This document shows, piece by piece, positions 33,625-43,014 of a stretch of DNA of 64,000 nucleotides. Within the stretch, counting starts at the first letter, position 1. Each line of letters opens with the position of its first letter. The notes beneath the pieces were generated by a model. It had not been told where the DNA came from and made no database searches. It worked only from the letters and a program-made list of their open reading frames with translations. The position numbers and the translations under genes were made by a program. Origin of the DNA: Terrimonas sp. (GTDB taxonomy: Bacteria > Bacteroidota > Bacteroidia > Chitinophagales > Chitinophagaceae); the NCBI RefSeq assembly GCF_003075435.1, contig NZ_QCZJ01000012.1, positions 96,523-160,522 of the forward strand, given 5' to 3'.

Positions 33625-34857
33625 ATGGAAGATAAGCGAATAGAAGAGGTTATATATATAGCCGGATTGATCAAAAAAAGAAGGTTTGGCCAGCTTACCG
33701 AAGATGAAGCTGTTGAGTTGGAAAGCTGGATGAACAGTAGTGAGACAAACAGACGATTAATTGAAGAAATAAATGAGCAGGATATCCTGGCAGAGAGCCT
33801 GCAGGAAATGGAGCAATATGATGTTGATGCGGCCACCCGGCGTTTCTTTTCGCAAACCGGTATGGATCCTGATAAACCGGATACAGCAACAATAATTTCC
33901 TACCCGGCAAAAAAAATATTAAGATGGGTTGCTGCTGCTGTATTCCTGCTTGGCGCCGGTGCGATATGGTATTTATTTCCTGCCAGGGAAGTGGGTATTG
34001 CACAGGTAAGCATAAACGGTTCGGTTAAAATAGTCCCGGGTGGAAATAATGCCATACTCACCCTGTCTGACGGGAGTAAAGTTGTTTTAGATAGTGCGGC
34101 AAACGGATTACTGAGCAACCAGGGAAATACAAAAGTGATAAAGCTGCAGGACGGAAAATTGGTATATGAGGCTTCTGCTGCCGGAGCAACGCAACCAACA
34201 TACAATACCATCACCACGCCCCGCGGAGGCCAGTACCAGGCGCTGCTGCCGGATGGTACGGCTGTGTGGCTCAATGCTGCTTCGTCTATTTCATTTCCAA
34301 CAGTTTTCAATGCTGCAGAGCGAATCGTAAAAGTAAGCGGCGAAGTTTATTTTGAAGTAGCTGCCCGGCATTATAAAAAAACAAAGACCCCTTTTATTGT
34401 AAAGATCACCTCTTCCTCAGGAGAAAATGTAGGAGAGGTACAGGTTTTAGGTACGCATTTTAATATAAATGCCTATGATGATGAAAGAGCCGTAAAAACA
34501 ACATTGCTTGAAGGTGCTGTGCAATGCAATATGAGCGCTGATTATAAAATATTGAAACCTGGTGAGCAGGCAAGTTTTTCAAATGGAAAAATATTAGTGG
34601 AAGATGATATAGATACAGATGAGGTAATTGCCTGGAAAAACGGATCATTCTATTTTAACAGCAATGATATAGGAACCATTATGCGGCAGATAAGCAGGTG
34701 GTATAATATAGAGGTACTATATAAGGGAGAAATAAGCAAAGAAGCTTTTTCCGGCATAGTGAGTCGCGAAAGCCATTTGGAGCAGGTATTAAAAATAATG
34801 GAAGCAGGAGGAGTGAAGTTTAATATTCAGGGAAGAAAAATAATTGTTATGCAATAA
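33625..34857 (+). CDS. FecR-type anti-sigma factor (DUF4974)
   Basis: This 410-residue protein has a cytoplasmic N-terminal anti-sigma part, one membrane helix at about residues 98-118 (ILRWVAAAVFLLGAGAIWYL), a periplasmic FecR domain (NTITTPRGGQYQALLPDGTAVWLNAASS, GEVYFEVA, VLGTHFNINAY, TTLLEGAV) and a C-terminal DUF4974 signalling domain (FYFNSNDIGTIMRQISRWYNIEV). It should hold the neighbouring sigma factor at the membrane and release it on signal from the STN domain of SusC. The sigma gene is 71 bp upstream and SusC starts 120 bp downstream. Confidence 0.95.
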   Translation: MEDKRIEEVIYIAGLIKKRRFGQLTEDEAVELESWMNSSETNRRLIEEINEQDILAESLQEMEQYDVDAATRRFFSQTGMDPDKPDTATIISYPAKKILRWVAAAVFLLGAGAIWYLFPAREVGIAQVSINGSVKIVPGGNNAILTLSDGSKVVLDSAANGLLSNQGNTKVIKLQDGKLVYEASAAGATQPTYNTITTPRGGQYQALLPDGTAVWLNAASSISFPTVFNAAERIVKVSGEVYFEVAARHYKKTKTPFIVKITSSSGENVGEVQVLGTHFNINAYDDERAVKTTLLEGAVQCNMSADYKILKPGEQASFSNGKILVEDDIDTDEVIAWKNGSFYFNSNDIGTIMRQISRWYNIEVLYKGEISKEAFSGIVSRESHLEQVLKIMEAGGVKFNIQGRKIIVMQ

Positions 34858-34879
34858 AATAATTGATTACTCTAACAAA

Positions 34880-34906
34880 GCAGGAAGTGTTGGTAGCACC
34901 TCCTGC
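34880..34906 (+). other. Hairpin in the FecR-SusC spacer
   Basis: GCAGGAAGTG (34880-34889) pairs with CACCTCCTGC (34897-34906) with one mismatch around a 7-nt loop. No T-run follows, so it is not a standard terminator. It could moderate readthrough from fecR to susC or stabilise the susC leader. Confidence 0.4.
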
Positions 34907-34977
34907 CGGTAATTTGGATTAATCATTACAAACAAACAGCTACGAATGTTAATTCTTAAACCAAACAAAACAAAGGT

Positions 34978-37900
34978 ATGCATTTATTGACTGCTTGCTC
35001 CCTGCCGCCGGGCAGGACAGCAATAACCAAAGCGCCTCTCATTATGAAACTGATGTCCGTTTTTTTATTGGCGATCAGCCTGCAGGTTAAGGCCGAAGGA
35101 TTTTCTCAAACCATTACCTTATCAGAGAAAAGTACTACACTTCAAAAAGTCTTAAAAAAAATAAACCGGCAATCAGGGTTCCAGTTTTTTTATAAAGACG
35201 CTTTGCTGAATAAAGCCGGTAAAATTGACATTGAAGTAAAAGACGCAACCCTCCCGGAGGTGCTTGATATTTGCTTTAAAAACTTACCGGTTACCTATTC
35301 TGTTATAGAAAAAACAATAGTAATTCGGGAAAGGCCCGTAACAGCACAAACTGCGGATAAACCGCAGTCCGCATTTGCTGAAATAAAAGGAATTGTGAGA
35401 GACGGAAAAGGTGAGCCGATAGCCGGTGTGTCTATCGTAATTAAAGGCACCGGCAAGGGTACAAGCACAAATGAGAAAGGAGAATTTGCCATTGATGCGA
35501 ATGAAGGCGACCAGGTAGAGTTTACAATAGTTGGGTATAAAAAGAATAGCATCACAGTTGGAAAAATCACCAGCTTAAATATTGTGATGGAAATTGAAGC
35601 TACAGAAGAAAAGGATATTGTGGTAGTAGGATATGGCGTGCAAAGAAAAGTGAGTACAACAAGCGCTGTTTCTCAAATTAAAAGTGAAGACCTGGTAAGG
35701 CGTCCGGTTTCTAACCTGCAACAGGCATTGCAGGGACAAGCCCCGGGGCTTACAGTTTTAGACAGGGGTGGTGAACCGGGAAAATCTGCAGCTACTATAA
35801 GGGTACGCGGCATCACCACGTTTTCCGGCAACAGTGATAACAGTACTCCCCTCATTATAGTTGATGGTGTGGAGCAGCCGATGTTCAATATCAATCCCGA
35901 AGATGTAGAAAGCATTTCTGTTTTAAAAGATGCATCTTCCACAGCAATTTACGGATCAAGGGCGGCAAACGGTGTGTTATTAATAACTACCAAACGGGCC
36001 AAAGCAGGTAAAGTTCAGATAGGGTATAGCGGATATTATGCAGTACAAAAATCTATGAACGATCCTGAAAACATGGAAACCCCGGCTTATATGCGATATG
36101 AGCAACTGGCATATACCAACCAGGAGCTTGCTGTGCCCGACAAGTATTCGGATTCAGCTATCAACGCCTGGGTAAATGCTACTGACAGGTATAAATTTCC
36201 CTATGCAAATACATGGTTTCAAACTGTACTGAAGTCTGCGCCACAGCACAGTCATACTATTTCTTTAAGCGGGGGTAATGATTTTTCCCGTACACGTGTG
36301 AGCATGCGCTATATGGACCAGGATGGCATTGCGCCGAATTATGGTGCGAATATCAGGGAGTTCAGGATAAGCAACGATATGCAGCTCCGTTCTAAATTAA
36401 AATTAAGCACTGATTTCAATTACCGGTATAACCTGGCAAAAAGCCCGTTTGCCACAGATGTATTTAACCGGTTCCTGCATGGAACGCTTTTCGCTGCGCC
36501 GAAATATCCTGACGGAACTTATGGGTTAAGCCCGCAGGGATTCAATCCGCTCCTGCTGTCTGAACAATCCGGTTACAGGAACCTGGCTACCAATTTTCTT
36601 TTCGCAAATGGAAGGCTCGACTACGAGGTACTGGAAGGGTTAACACTAACCGGGCAGGTTTCAGCCACCATGCAGTTTTCTGAAGAAAAAGCTTACCGGA
36701 ATACGGTAAACAATTTTGACAGCATCACGGGCAGGCGTTACCAGATTGCAAACAGTAGTTTAACAGAAACGCGTAACCGCTATTATGAGATCACTACCAA
36801 TTACCTGGCAAACTACGTAAAACAATTCGGGCAACACGAGGTAAAAGGACTTGTGGGATTTTCGGAATTATATAATAATGGCAATAATCTTTCTGCATAC
36901 CGCGAACGGTTCTATAACAACGATATTCAATCAATAGGACAGGGAGCTAACGATGCAACAAAAGATAACAGCGGCAGTGAATATAAATTTGGATTACGTT
37001 CGTATTTCGCAAGATTTAATTATGCATTTAATCAAAAATATTTGCTGGAAGTAAACGGGCGTTACGACGGCTCGTCACGTTTTACAGGGGATAAGCAATA
37101 TAGCTTTTTCCCTTCTTTTTCTGCTGCATGGAGACTTACAAAAGAAGATTTCTTTGCAAATTTAAATACGCCTTTTACCGAGTTGAAAATACGGGGCTCG
37201 TGGGGACAAACAGGAAACCAAACTGTTCCGCTTTACAGTTATTTTGCATCGTTATCACAAGGTTCGTATACGTTTGGCGGCCAGGCAGCAACAACCCTGT
37301 CGCAAACAGTACTGGCAGACCCTACCATATCATGGGAAACAAATACACAAACCGATATAGGAATCGAGGGTGGTTTGTTTGACAACAGGTTAACATTCTC
37401 TGCAGATTATTATAAAAAGAGAACAACGGATATTCTTCTGGCATTGCCATTGCCTGTTGTTACAGGTTTTGCTTCCTCATCTCAAAATGCAGGTACTATT
37501 GATAATACCGGCTTTGAGTTTTCAGTTGGTTACCGTGATAATTCTCATAAGATAAGATATGGCATCAGCGCGAATTTGGCTATTAATAAAAATGAAGTGA
37601 TTGATCTTAATGGCGGTGGTCCATTTATTAACAGCTCTTATGATTTAGATCCGCGGTACATTGTAAAAGTAGGTTTACCTTTTAATGCACACTGGGGCTA
37701 TAAAACCGATGGCTATTTTCAGAGCCAGGCAGAGATTGATGCTTACCCCACTATTGCGCCCAATACCAAACCCGGGGATGTAAAATATGTTGATTTTAAT
37801 AAAGACGGACAGATCAATGCAGATGACTGGACAATGATCGGTAATCCATTTCCCAAATATACTTTTGGGGCAGTAGCTGATATCAGTTACCAGGGATTTA

Positions 37901-38328
37901 CACTAAATATGCTTTTCCAGGGTGCGGCAGATGTGGATACCCGTTTATCAGGAGCGCTTTCTGAGTATGGCATATTTGAAGGCTTTACCCATAAAATTGT
38001 TACAGATAATTATTGGACACCGGAGCGCCGGGATGCTAAATTTCCGTTGCCCCGTAAAAGTGATCAACGAAATGTAAATACATCAGACAGGCTGATCATT
38101 GACGGCTCTTACCTGCGGTTAAAAAACCTTCAGTTGGCGTACACCGTTCCGGCTGCTGTTTTAAAGAAAACCGGGCTTACTACCGCGCGGGTTTATATAT
38201 CAGCTACCAACCTGCTTACATTTTCAAAGCTGAATGAATGGGATCTCGATCCGGAAGTTCAATCCGGAAGAGGTGATTACTTTCCGCAAACCCGGCTATA
38301 CACACTGGGCGTCAACCTTAATTTTTAA
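34978..38328 (+). CDS. SusC/RagA TonB-linked outer-membrane transporter with STN domain
   Basis: This 1116-residue protein has a signal peptide (MKLMSVFLLAISLQVKAEGFSQ from residue 23; a longer N-terminus is usual in STN-type SusC). An STN secretin/TonB signalling domain comes next (LQKVLKKINRQSGFQFFYKD), then a carboxypeptidase regulatory-like domain (GIVRDGKGEPIAGVSIVIKG), the plug with the SusC start DIVVVGYGVQRKVS and the DGVEQPMFNINPEDVESISV segment, and the barrel ending in RLYTLGVNLNF. It imports oligosaccharides across the outer membrane with energy from TonB, and the STN domain signals to FecR. SusD starts 21 bp downstream, two sulfatases follow. Substrate is unknown, but a sulfated glycan is the natural inference. 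Confidence 0.95.
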   Translation: MHLLTACSLPPGRTAITKAPLIMKLMSVFLLAISLQVKAEGFSQTITLSEKSTTLQKVLKKINRQSGFQFFYKDALLNKAGKIDIEVKDATLPEVLDICFKNLPVTYSVIEKTIVIRERPVTAQTADKPQSAFAEIKGIVRDGKGEPIAGVSIVIKGTGKGTSTNEKGEFAIDANEGDQVEFTIVGYKKNSITVGKITSLNIVMEIEATEEKDIVVVGYGVQRKVSTTSAVSQIKSEDLVRRPVSNLQQALQGQAPGLTVLDRGGEPGKSAATIRVRGITTFSGNSDNSTPLIIVDGVEQPMFNINPEDVESISVLKDASSTAIYGSRAANGVLLITTKRAKAGKVQIGYSGYYAVQKSMNDPENMETPAYMRYEQLAYTNQELAVPDKYSDSAINAWVNATDRYKFPYANTWFQTVLKSAPQHSHTISLSGGNDFSRTRVSMRYMDQDGIAPNYGANIREFRISNDMQLRSKLKLSTDFNYRYNLAKSPFATDVFNRFLHGTLFAAPKYPDGTYGLSPQGFNPLLLSEQSGYRNLATNFLFANGRLDYEVLEGLTLTGQVSATMQFSEEKAYRNTVNNFDSITGRRYQIANSSLTETRNRYYEITTNYLANYVKQFGQHEVKGLVGFSELYNNGNNLSAYRERFYNNDIQSIGQGANDATKDNSGSEYKFGLRSYFARFNYAFNQKYLLEVNGRYDGSSRFTGDKQYSFFPSFSAAWRLTKEDFFANLNTPFTELKIRGSWGQTGNQTVPLYSYFASLSQGSYTFGGQAATTLSQTVLADPTISWETNTQTDIGIEGGLFDNRLTFSADYYKKRTTDILLALPLPVVTGFASSSQNAGTIDNTGFEFSVGYRDNSHKIRYGISANLAINKNEVIDLNGGGPFINSSYDLDPRYIVKVGLPFNAHWGYKTDGYFQSQAEIDAYPTIAPNTKPGDVKYVDFNKDGQINADDWTMIGNPFPKYTFGAVADISYQGFTLNMLFQGAADVDTRLSGALSEYGIFEGFTHKIVTDNYWTPERRDAKFPLPRKSDQRNVNTSDRLIIDGSYLRLKNLQLAYTVPAAVLKKTGLTTARVYISATNLLTFSKLNEWDLDPEVQSGRGDYFPQTRLYTLGVNLNF

Positions 38329-38349
38329 AATTTTCAATTTCGTTGAAAC

Positions 38350-39936
38350 ATGAAATCCTTTTATAAATATATAGCACTGGTCGCGGCAGTTTCATCTGTT
38401 GCTTTCAGCTCATGCAAAAAAGATATTTTAGATACCGTACCCAATGACAGGGTTTCCACAGCTATTTTCTGGAAAACAGAAACAGATGCCATTTATGCTG
38501 TTAACGCCGTGTACGCGTCATTGGATGCTGTTAATTTATTCGTATTGGATGGTGTTACTGATATAGGGCATACCAATACTACTTTCACTGTTGAATTTAA
38601 TATTGAAAACGGCACTTATGATGCATCACATTCCAGGATACAGAATGAGTGGCAAAATGGTTATCGCTCCGTTTTCCTGGCTAATGAAGTATTGAATAAT
38701 ATTGATAATATCACTACTTCCAATACAGCGCTTATTGAACGGTTAAAGGCTGAGGCAAGAGTATTAAGGGCCTATTTTTATATGAAGCTTACAGGGCTTT
38801 ACGGAGATGTGCCATTGGTTACTACTGCAATTAATGTGTCAGAAGGATTGTCTGTTGAACGGACGGCCCAGGCACAGGTATGGTCATTCATCAATAAAGA
38901 ATTATCAGAATCGGTAAATGCTTTACCTGCTACTTATAGTGCGGCCGACAAAGGGCGTATTACAAAAGGCGCCGCGTTAGCGCTCAAAGCACGCGCCAAC
39001 TTGTGGTCAGGCAATTTTGCTGAAGCAGCAGCGGCAGCCAAACAGGTAATGGATCTGAATGTATATGGTTTGACAGATGAATATGAAAAGCTTTTCACCT
39101 ATGCATCGGAGAATAGCAAAGAAGTGATATTGGATAAGCAATTTCTTGCCGGCACAATTACGCACAATGCTTTTGCATATATGGGGCCATACAGTCAGCG
39201 CAACAGCAGCAGTTCCTTTGTCCCCACCAAAGCACTCGCTGACCTGTATACCATGAAAAATGGCAAGGACATTAATGAAGCTGGGTCTGGTTTTGATCCT
39301 GAGCATCCGTATACCAACCGCGATCCGAGAATGAGGTATACGATGTTTGTAGATGGAGATGTATTGCCCAGCGGAATATTGTTTCAGCCGGTACCCGGCC
39401 AGGGCGGTGCTGATGAAGTAGGGAAAACACAGTATAATACGAGCACAGGATATTCTTTGAAGAAATATATAGTTGCCGATGATCTTGCAACGCCCGGCGC
39501 AAGCGGATTGAATTTTATTTTGCTTCGCTATGCAGAAGTGTTGCTGACATATGCCGAAGCAAAAATAGAATCCGATGAAATAGATGCTTCTGTATATGAT
39601 GCTATTAATGCTGTAAGAACGCGGTCTGATGTAGGGCTGCCTGCTTTAAGCACAGGAATGACACAGGATGAGCTTCGTAAAGCAGTGCGGAGGGAAAGAA
39701 CAGTTGAGCTGGCATTTGAAGGCTGGCATTTATTTGACATCAGGAGATGGAAAACCGCGCAAACAGTAATGGTGGGTAAAATCTATGGCATTACTTATTA
39801 CAGCAACGGGCAGCCTGTTACTGTTGAGGTGCCAAGCGTGAGCAGGGTGTTTGATCCGGCAAAGCATTATCTGTGGCCTGTTCCTCAAAAAGAAAAAACG
39901 CTCAATCCCGCTCTCGGTCAAAACCCGGGATGGTGA
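38350..39936 (+). CDS. SusD/RagB glycan-binding lipoprotein
   Basis: This 528-residue surface lipoprotein has its lipid Cys at residue 22 (AFSSCKKD). The typical SusD start ILDTVPNDRVSTAIFWKTETDAIYAVNAVYASL is present, as are the TPR-like core LKAEARVLRAYFYMKLTGLYGDVPLV and the C-terminal SusD domain RRERTVELAFEGWHLFDIRRWKTA ... YLWPVPQKEKTLNPALGQNPGW. It forms the lid of the SusCD pair with the gene 21 bp upstream. The next gene, a sulfatase, starts 120 bp later behind a palindromic repeat. Confidence 0.95.
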   Translation: MKSFYKYIALVAAVSSVAFSSCKKDILDTVPNDRVSTAIFWKTETDAIYAVNAVYASLDAVNLFVLDGVTDIGHTNTTFTVEFNIENGTYDASHSRIQNEWQNGYRSVFLANEVLNNIDNITTSNTALIERLKAEARVLRAYFYMKLTGLYGDVPLVTTAINVSEGLSVERTAQAQVWSFINKELSESVNALPATYSAADKGRITKGAALALKARANLWSGNFAEAAAAAKQVMDLNVYGLTDEYEKLFTYASENSKEVILDKQFLAGTITHNAFAYMGPYSQRNSSSSFVPTKALADLYTMKNGKDINEAGSGFDPEHPYTNRDPRMRYTMFVDGDVLPSGILFQPVPGQGGADEVGKTQYNTSTGYSLKKYIVADDLATPGASGLNFILLRYAEVLLTYAEAKIESDEIDASVYDAINAVRTRSDVGLPALSTGMTQDELRKAVRRERTVELAFEGWHLFDIRRWKTAQTVMVGKIYGITYYSNGQPVTVEVPSVSRVFDPAKHYLWPVPQKEKTLNPALGQNPGW

Positions 39937-39960
39937 GTTTTTTAGCCGTAAATTGTATGG

Positions 39961-40028
39961 AACACGGATAATACGGATGTTCACGGAATAGATCCACGCT
40001 AACCAGTATCATCCGTGTATTCCGTGTT
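39961..40028. repeat. Imperfect inverted repeat with CGGATA/ATCCGTGT arms
   Basis: AACACGGATAATACGGATG (39961-39979) faces CATCCGTGTATTCCGTGTT (40010-40028), complementary except for a few bases, with a 30-bp centre that holds another ACGGAAT unit. It fills the SusD-sulfatase spacer. Similar CACGGAT/ATCCGTG repeats are frequent in bacterial intergenic DNA. Confidence 0.6.
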
Positions 40029-40056
40029 CTATTTTACACATTTAAATTACTACCTG

Positions 40057-41412
40057 ATGCGAGATTTTATCCATGCTGTAAAAAAGGTCATTCCATTCTT
40101 TTGCCTGTGGCTGTTAATGGCTGATATTAGTTTCTCCCAATCAAAAACAGCAGCACGAAAACCTAATGTAATTATCGTGCTGACAGATGATATGGGCTAT
40201 AGTGATATTTCAAGCTATGGCAACCCGTTGATAAGAACGCCTTTTTTAGATGAGATGGCACGCAAAGGTGTAATGGCTACCAGCTTTATAACCACGTCGC
40301 CAACCTGCAGTCCTTCAAGAGTATCTTTAATAACAGGCAGGTATTGCAGCCGTACAAACCTGCTATGGCCGGTTGGCCCGGGAGATAAAAGAGCTATTCC
40401 TGATGAAGATGTTACCATCGCCGAAATGTTAAAGACCTCAGGCTATATTACAGGTGCTGTGGGTAAATGGCATATGGGCGATTACGGAACTGCATTGCCT
40501 AATAAGCAGGGCTTTGATGATTTTTTTGGAATGCTGTATAGCCACGACTATCGTAGTCCTTATGTAAAAACCGATACGGTAATTAAGATTTTCAGGAATG
40601 CCGCTCCGGAAATTTATAAGCCTCATGATAGTATACTTACCGGGTTGTATACCAGTGAATCAATCAGGTTTATTAAAAAAGCAACCAGTCAGCAAAAACC
40701 ATTCTTCTTATACCTTGCGCACAATATGCCGCATCTGCCTGTAGCGCTTGCCGCTCAAAAAAAATACCCTGGTCATTCTGCCGGTGGTGAGCTGGGTGAT
40801 GTTATTGAAGAAATAGACAGGGGACTTGCAGCAATATGGAAAACAGTGGAGGAAACAGGCCAGGCAGATAATACTATTTTCATTTTTACCAGTGATAACG
40901 GCCCTTGGCTGAATGCGCCGCAACGCATGTACGATGACGGTTTTACCAAACCCTATCATATTGGTGCAGCAGGTATTTTCAGCGGATCAAAAGGCACATC
41001 GCTTGAAGGCGGGCACAGGGTTCCTTTTATTATTTACTGGAAAGGACATACTTTGTCAAACACAGTGCTTACAAAACCTTTTGCTAATATAGACGTGCTG
41101 CCTACCCTTGCTGAATGGACAAAAACAAAACTTCCCGACAGAATTATAGACGGGGAGTCTGTAGCCGGTTTATTATCAGACAAAAATTATAGTAAAGCGC
41201 ATCAACCTGTTTATTACCATAATTATACATTGGAGGGAGTAAGAGACGGCGACTGGAAACTGAGAGTCACCAAAAAGGATAATAAAGAAACGGTAGAGCT
41301 GTTCAACCTGTCATGGGATCCTTCTGAAAGGGTAAATCTTTTTAACGATCCGAAATTCAATAAAAAGGGAGAGGAATTAATGGAATTATTTAATGCATAC
41401 CCTGCAAAATAA
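40057..41412 (+). CDS. Sulfatase (S1 formylglycine type)
   Basis: The product is 451 residues from the ATG at 40057. A GTG-led start at 40015 lies in the repeat and gives a poor N-terminus. The signal peptide (FFCLWLLMADISFSQ) is followed by a sulfatase domain: PNVIIVLTDDMGYSDISSYG (metal Asp pair), the modification site C84-S-P-S-R88 (converted to formylglycine), VGKWHMGDYG, and FTSDNGPWLNAP (metal Asp/Asn). It removes sulfate esters from sugars in the periplasm or on the surface. Its position just after SusCD and before a second sulfatase marks the locus as acting on a sulfated glycan or glycoside. The maturing enzyme is not in this window. Confidence 0.95.
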   Translation: MRDFIHAVKKVIPFFCLWLLMADISFSQSKTAARKPNVIIVLTDDMGYSDISSYGNPLIRTPFLDEMARKGVMATSFITTSPTCSPSRVSLITGRYCSRTNLLWPVGPGDKRAIPDEDVTIAEMLKTSGYITGAVGKWHMGDYGTALPNKQGFDDFFGMLYSHDYRSPYVKTDTVIKIFRNAAPEIYKPHDSILTGLYTSESIRFIKKATSQQKPFFLYLAHNMPHLPVALAAQKKYPGHSAGGELGDVIEEIDRGLAAIWKTVEETGQADNTIFIFTSDNGPWLNAPQRMYDDGFTKPYHIGAAGIFSGSKGTSLEGGHRVPFIIYWKGHTLSNTVLTKPFANIDVLPTLAEWTKTKLPDRIIDGESVAGLLSDKNYSKAHQPVYYHNYTLEGVRDGDWKLRVTKKDNKETVELFNLSWDPSERVNLFNDPKFNKKGEELMELFNAYPAK

Positions 41413-41454
41413 TTGAATCATCTGCCAACATAATTTTTATAAAGTTTATTGAAC

Positions 41455-42954
41455 ATGAAAAAAGCATTTTTGTTTTTTGCGGGAATGATTGTGGCTGTGT
41501 TATTATATGCGCAGCCTGCCCAGAACAAGGTAAAACAAAAGCCCAATATAATTTATATCTATGCGGATGATATGGGATATGGGGAGTTAGGATGTTACGG
41601 TCAGCAAAAAATAAAAACGCCAAACCTTGACAAGCTTGCCGGGGAAGGGATACGGTTTACGCAGCATTATACCAGCACTCCTGTATGTGCACCGGCAAGA
41701 AATATGTTGCTGACGGGTAAGCATGGCGGGCATGCTTATATCAGGGGTAATTATGAGCTTGGTGGTTTTGAAGATGAAAAAGAAGGCGGACAAATGCCAT
41801 TGCCTGAAGGAACTTTTACCATTGCCCACCTTATGAAAAAAGCAGGTTATACAACCGGACTGGTAGGCAAGTGGGGGCTTGGAATGAATAATACTACCGG
41901 CTCCCCGGATAAGCAGGGTTTTGATTATTACTATGGCTATCTCTGCCAGAAACAGGCACACAATTTTTACCCGACACATCTTTGGGAAAACGGTAAACGG
42001 GATACGTTGCGCAATACCTGTTTCTATGTGCACAGGCCTGTTCCGAAAAATTCGGCAGACTCGGTATTCGATAATTTTAAAGGACAGGATTACGCGGTAA
42101 CAAAAATGGCGGAGAAGACATTAGCGTTTATCAGAAATAATAAAAACAAGCCTTTCTTTTTATACCTGCCCTATACTGCCCCGCATGTATCCCTGCAGGC
42201 GCCAGATGAAGCAGTGAAGGAATATACTGGTCAGTTTGATGAGCAGCCATATCACGGCGAAAAAGGATACGCACCAACCAAATATCCATTATCTACCTAT
42301 GCCGCAATGATCACATATATGGATAAACAGATCGGCAGAATAATGGATTTGCTGAAAGAATTAAACCTTGATGAGAATACCATTGTAATGTTCAGCAGTG
42401 ATAACGGAAGCACATTTAATGTAGGAGGTGTGGATGTTGATTATTTTAATCTTACCGGAGGTTTGCGCGGACGCAAGCAGGAATTGTATGAAGGTGGCAT
42501 CCGTGAGCCTTTTATTGCACGCTGGCCGGGTAAGATTCCCGGAGGGAAAGTTACCGGGCATGTTTCAGCACAGTTTGATATGATGGCCACCCTGTCTGAG
42601 CTTACCGGAATTAAAGCTCCGCCAAACGACGGCATTTCATTTTTACCGACTTTATTGGGTAAAGATGAGCAACAGCAAAAGCATCCATTCCTATATTTTG
42701 AATTTCCCGAAAAAAGCGGGCAGGCAGCGGTGCGCACAGGCGATTGGAAAGGAGTGAAAAGCAATATGAAAACTAATAAAAATGCTCCCTGGGAAATATA
42801 TAACCTGGATACAGATGAGAAAGAAACCAATGATGTAGCAGCACAGCATCCTGAGCTGGTAAAGCGGTTTGAAGCAATATTGCAGGAGCAGCACCAGCCT
42901 TCACATATCAGGGAATGGGAGTTTATCAATCCAAAATTTTCGGTGCAGAAATAA
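41455..42954 (+). CDS. Arylsulfatase-type sulfatase (S1 formylglycine type)
   Basis: The product is 499 residues from the ATG at 41455. The signal peptide (MKKAFLFFAGMIVAVLLYAQ) leads to PNIIYIYADDMGYGELGCYG, the formylglycine site C78-A-P-A-R82 in TPVCAPARNMLLTGKH, VGKWGLGMNNTTG, FFLYLPYTAPHVSLQAP, FSSDNGSTFN and a C-terminal domain. It is a different subfamily from the sulfatase 42 bp upstream, so the pair probably removes sulfate at two positions of the same substrate. A hairpin follows between it and the convergent lipoprotein gene. It is the last gene of the rightward locus. Confidence 0.95.
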   Translation: MKKAFLFFAGMIVAVLLYAQPAQNKVKQKPNIIYIYADDMGYGELGCYGQQKIKTPNLDKLAGEGIRFTQHYTSTPVCAPARNMLLTGKHGGHAYIRGNYELGGFEDEKEGGQMPLPEGTFTIAHLMKKAGYTTGLVGKWGLGMNNTTGSPDKQGFDYYYGYLCQKQAHNFYPTHLWENGKRDTLRNTCFYVHRPVPKNSADSVFDNFKGQDYAVTKMAEKTLAFIRNNKNKPFFLYLPYTAPHVSLQAPDEAVKEYTGQFDEQPYHGEKGYAPTKYPLSTYAAMITYMDKQIGRIMDLLKELNLDENTIVMFSSDNGSTFNVGGVDVDYFNLTGGLRGRKQELYEGGIREPFIARWPGKIPGGKVTGHVSAQFDMMATLSELTGIKAPPNDGISFLPTLLGKDEQQQKHPFLYFEFPEKSGQAAVRTGDWKGVKSNMKTNKNAPWEIYNLDTDEKETNDVAAQHPELVKRFEAILQEQHQPSHIREWEFINPKFSVQK

Positions 42955-42959
42955 TAGAC

Positions 42960-43002
42960 AAAGTGAGAGAAAAAAGTGAAACGAACGCTCCCCTCTCACT
43001 TT
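42960..43002. terminator. Inverted repeat between convergent genes, candidate terminator
   Basis: AAAGTGAGAG (42960-42969) and CTCTCACTTT (42993-43002) pair perfectly over 10 bp around a 23-nt loop containing GTGAAACG. It lies between the stops of the second sulfatase and the leftward lipoprotein. The T-run is short on both strands, so termination is plausible, not certain. Confidence 0.5.
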
Positions 43003-43014
43003 TCAAAATCATAT

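Noticed and set aside
42441..42929. Leftward 162-residue frame inside the second sulfatase
   Set aside because: Antisense to conserved sulfatase motifs; no recognisable domain.
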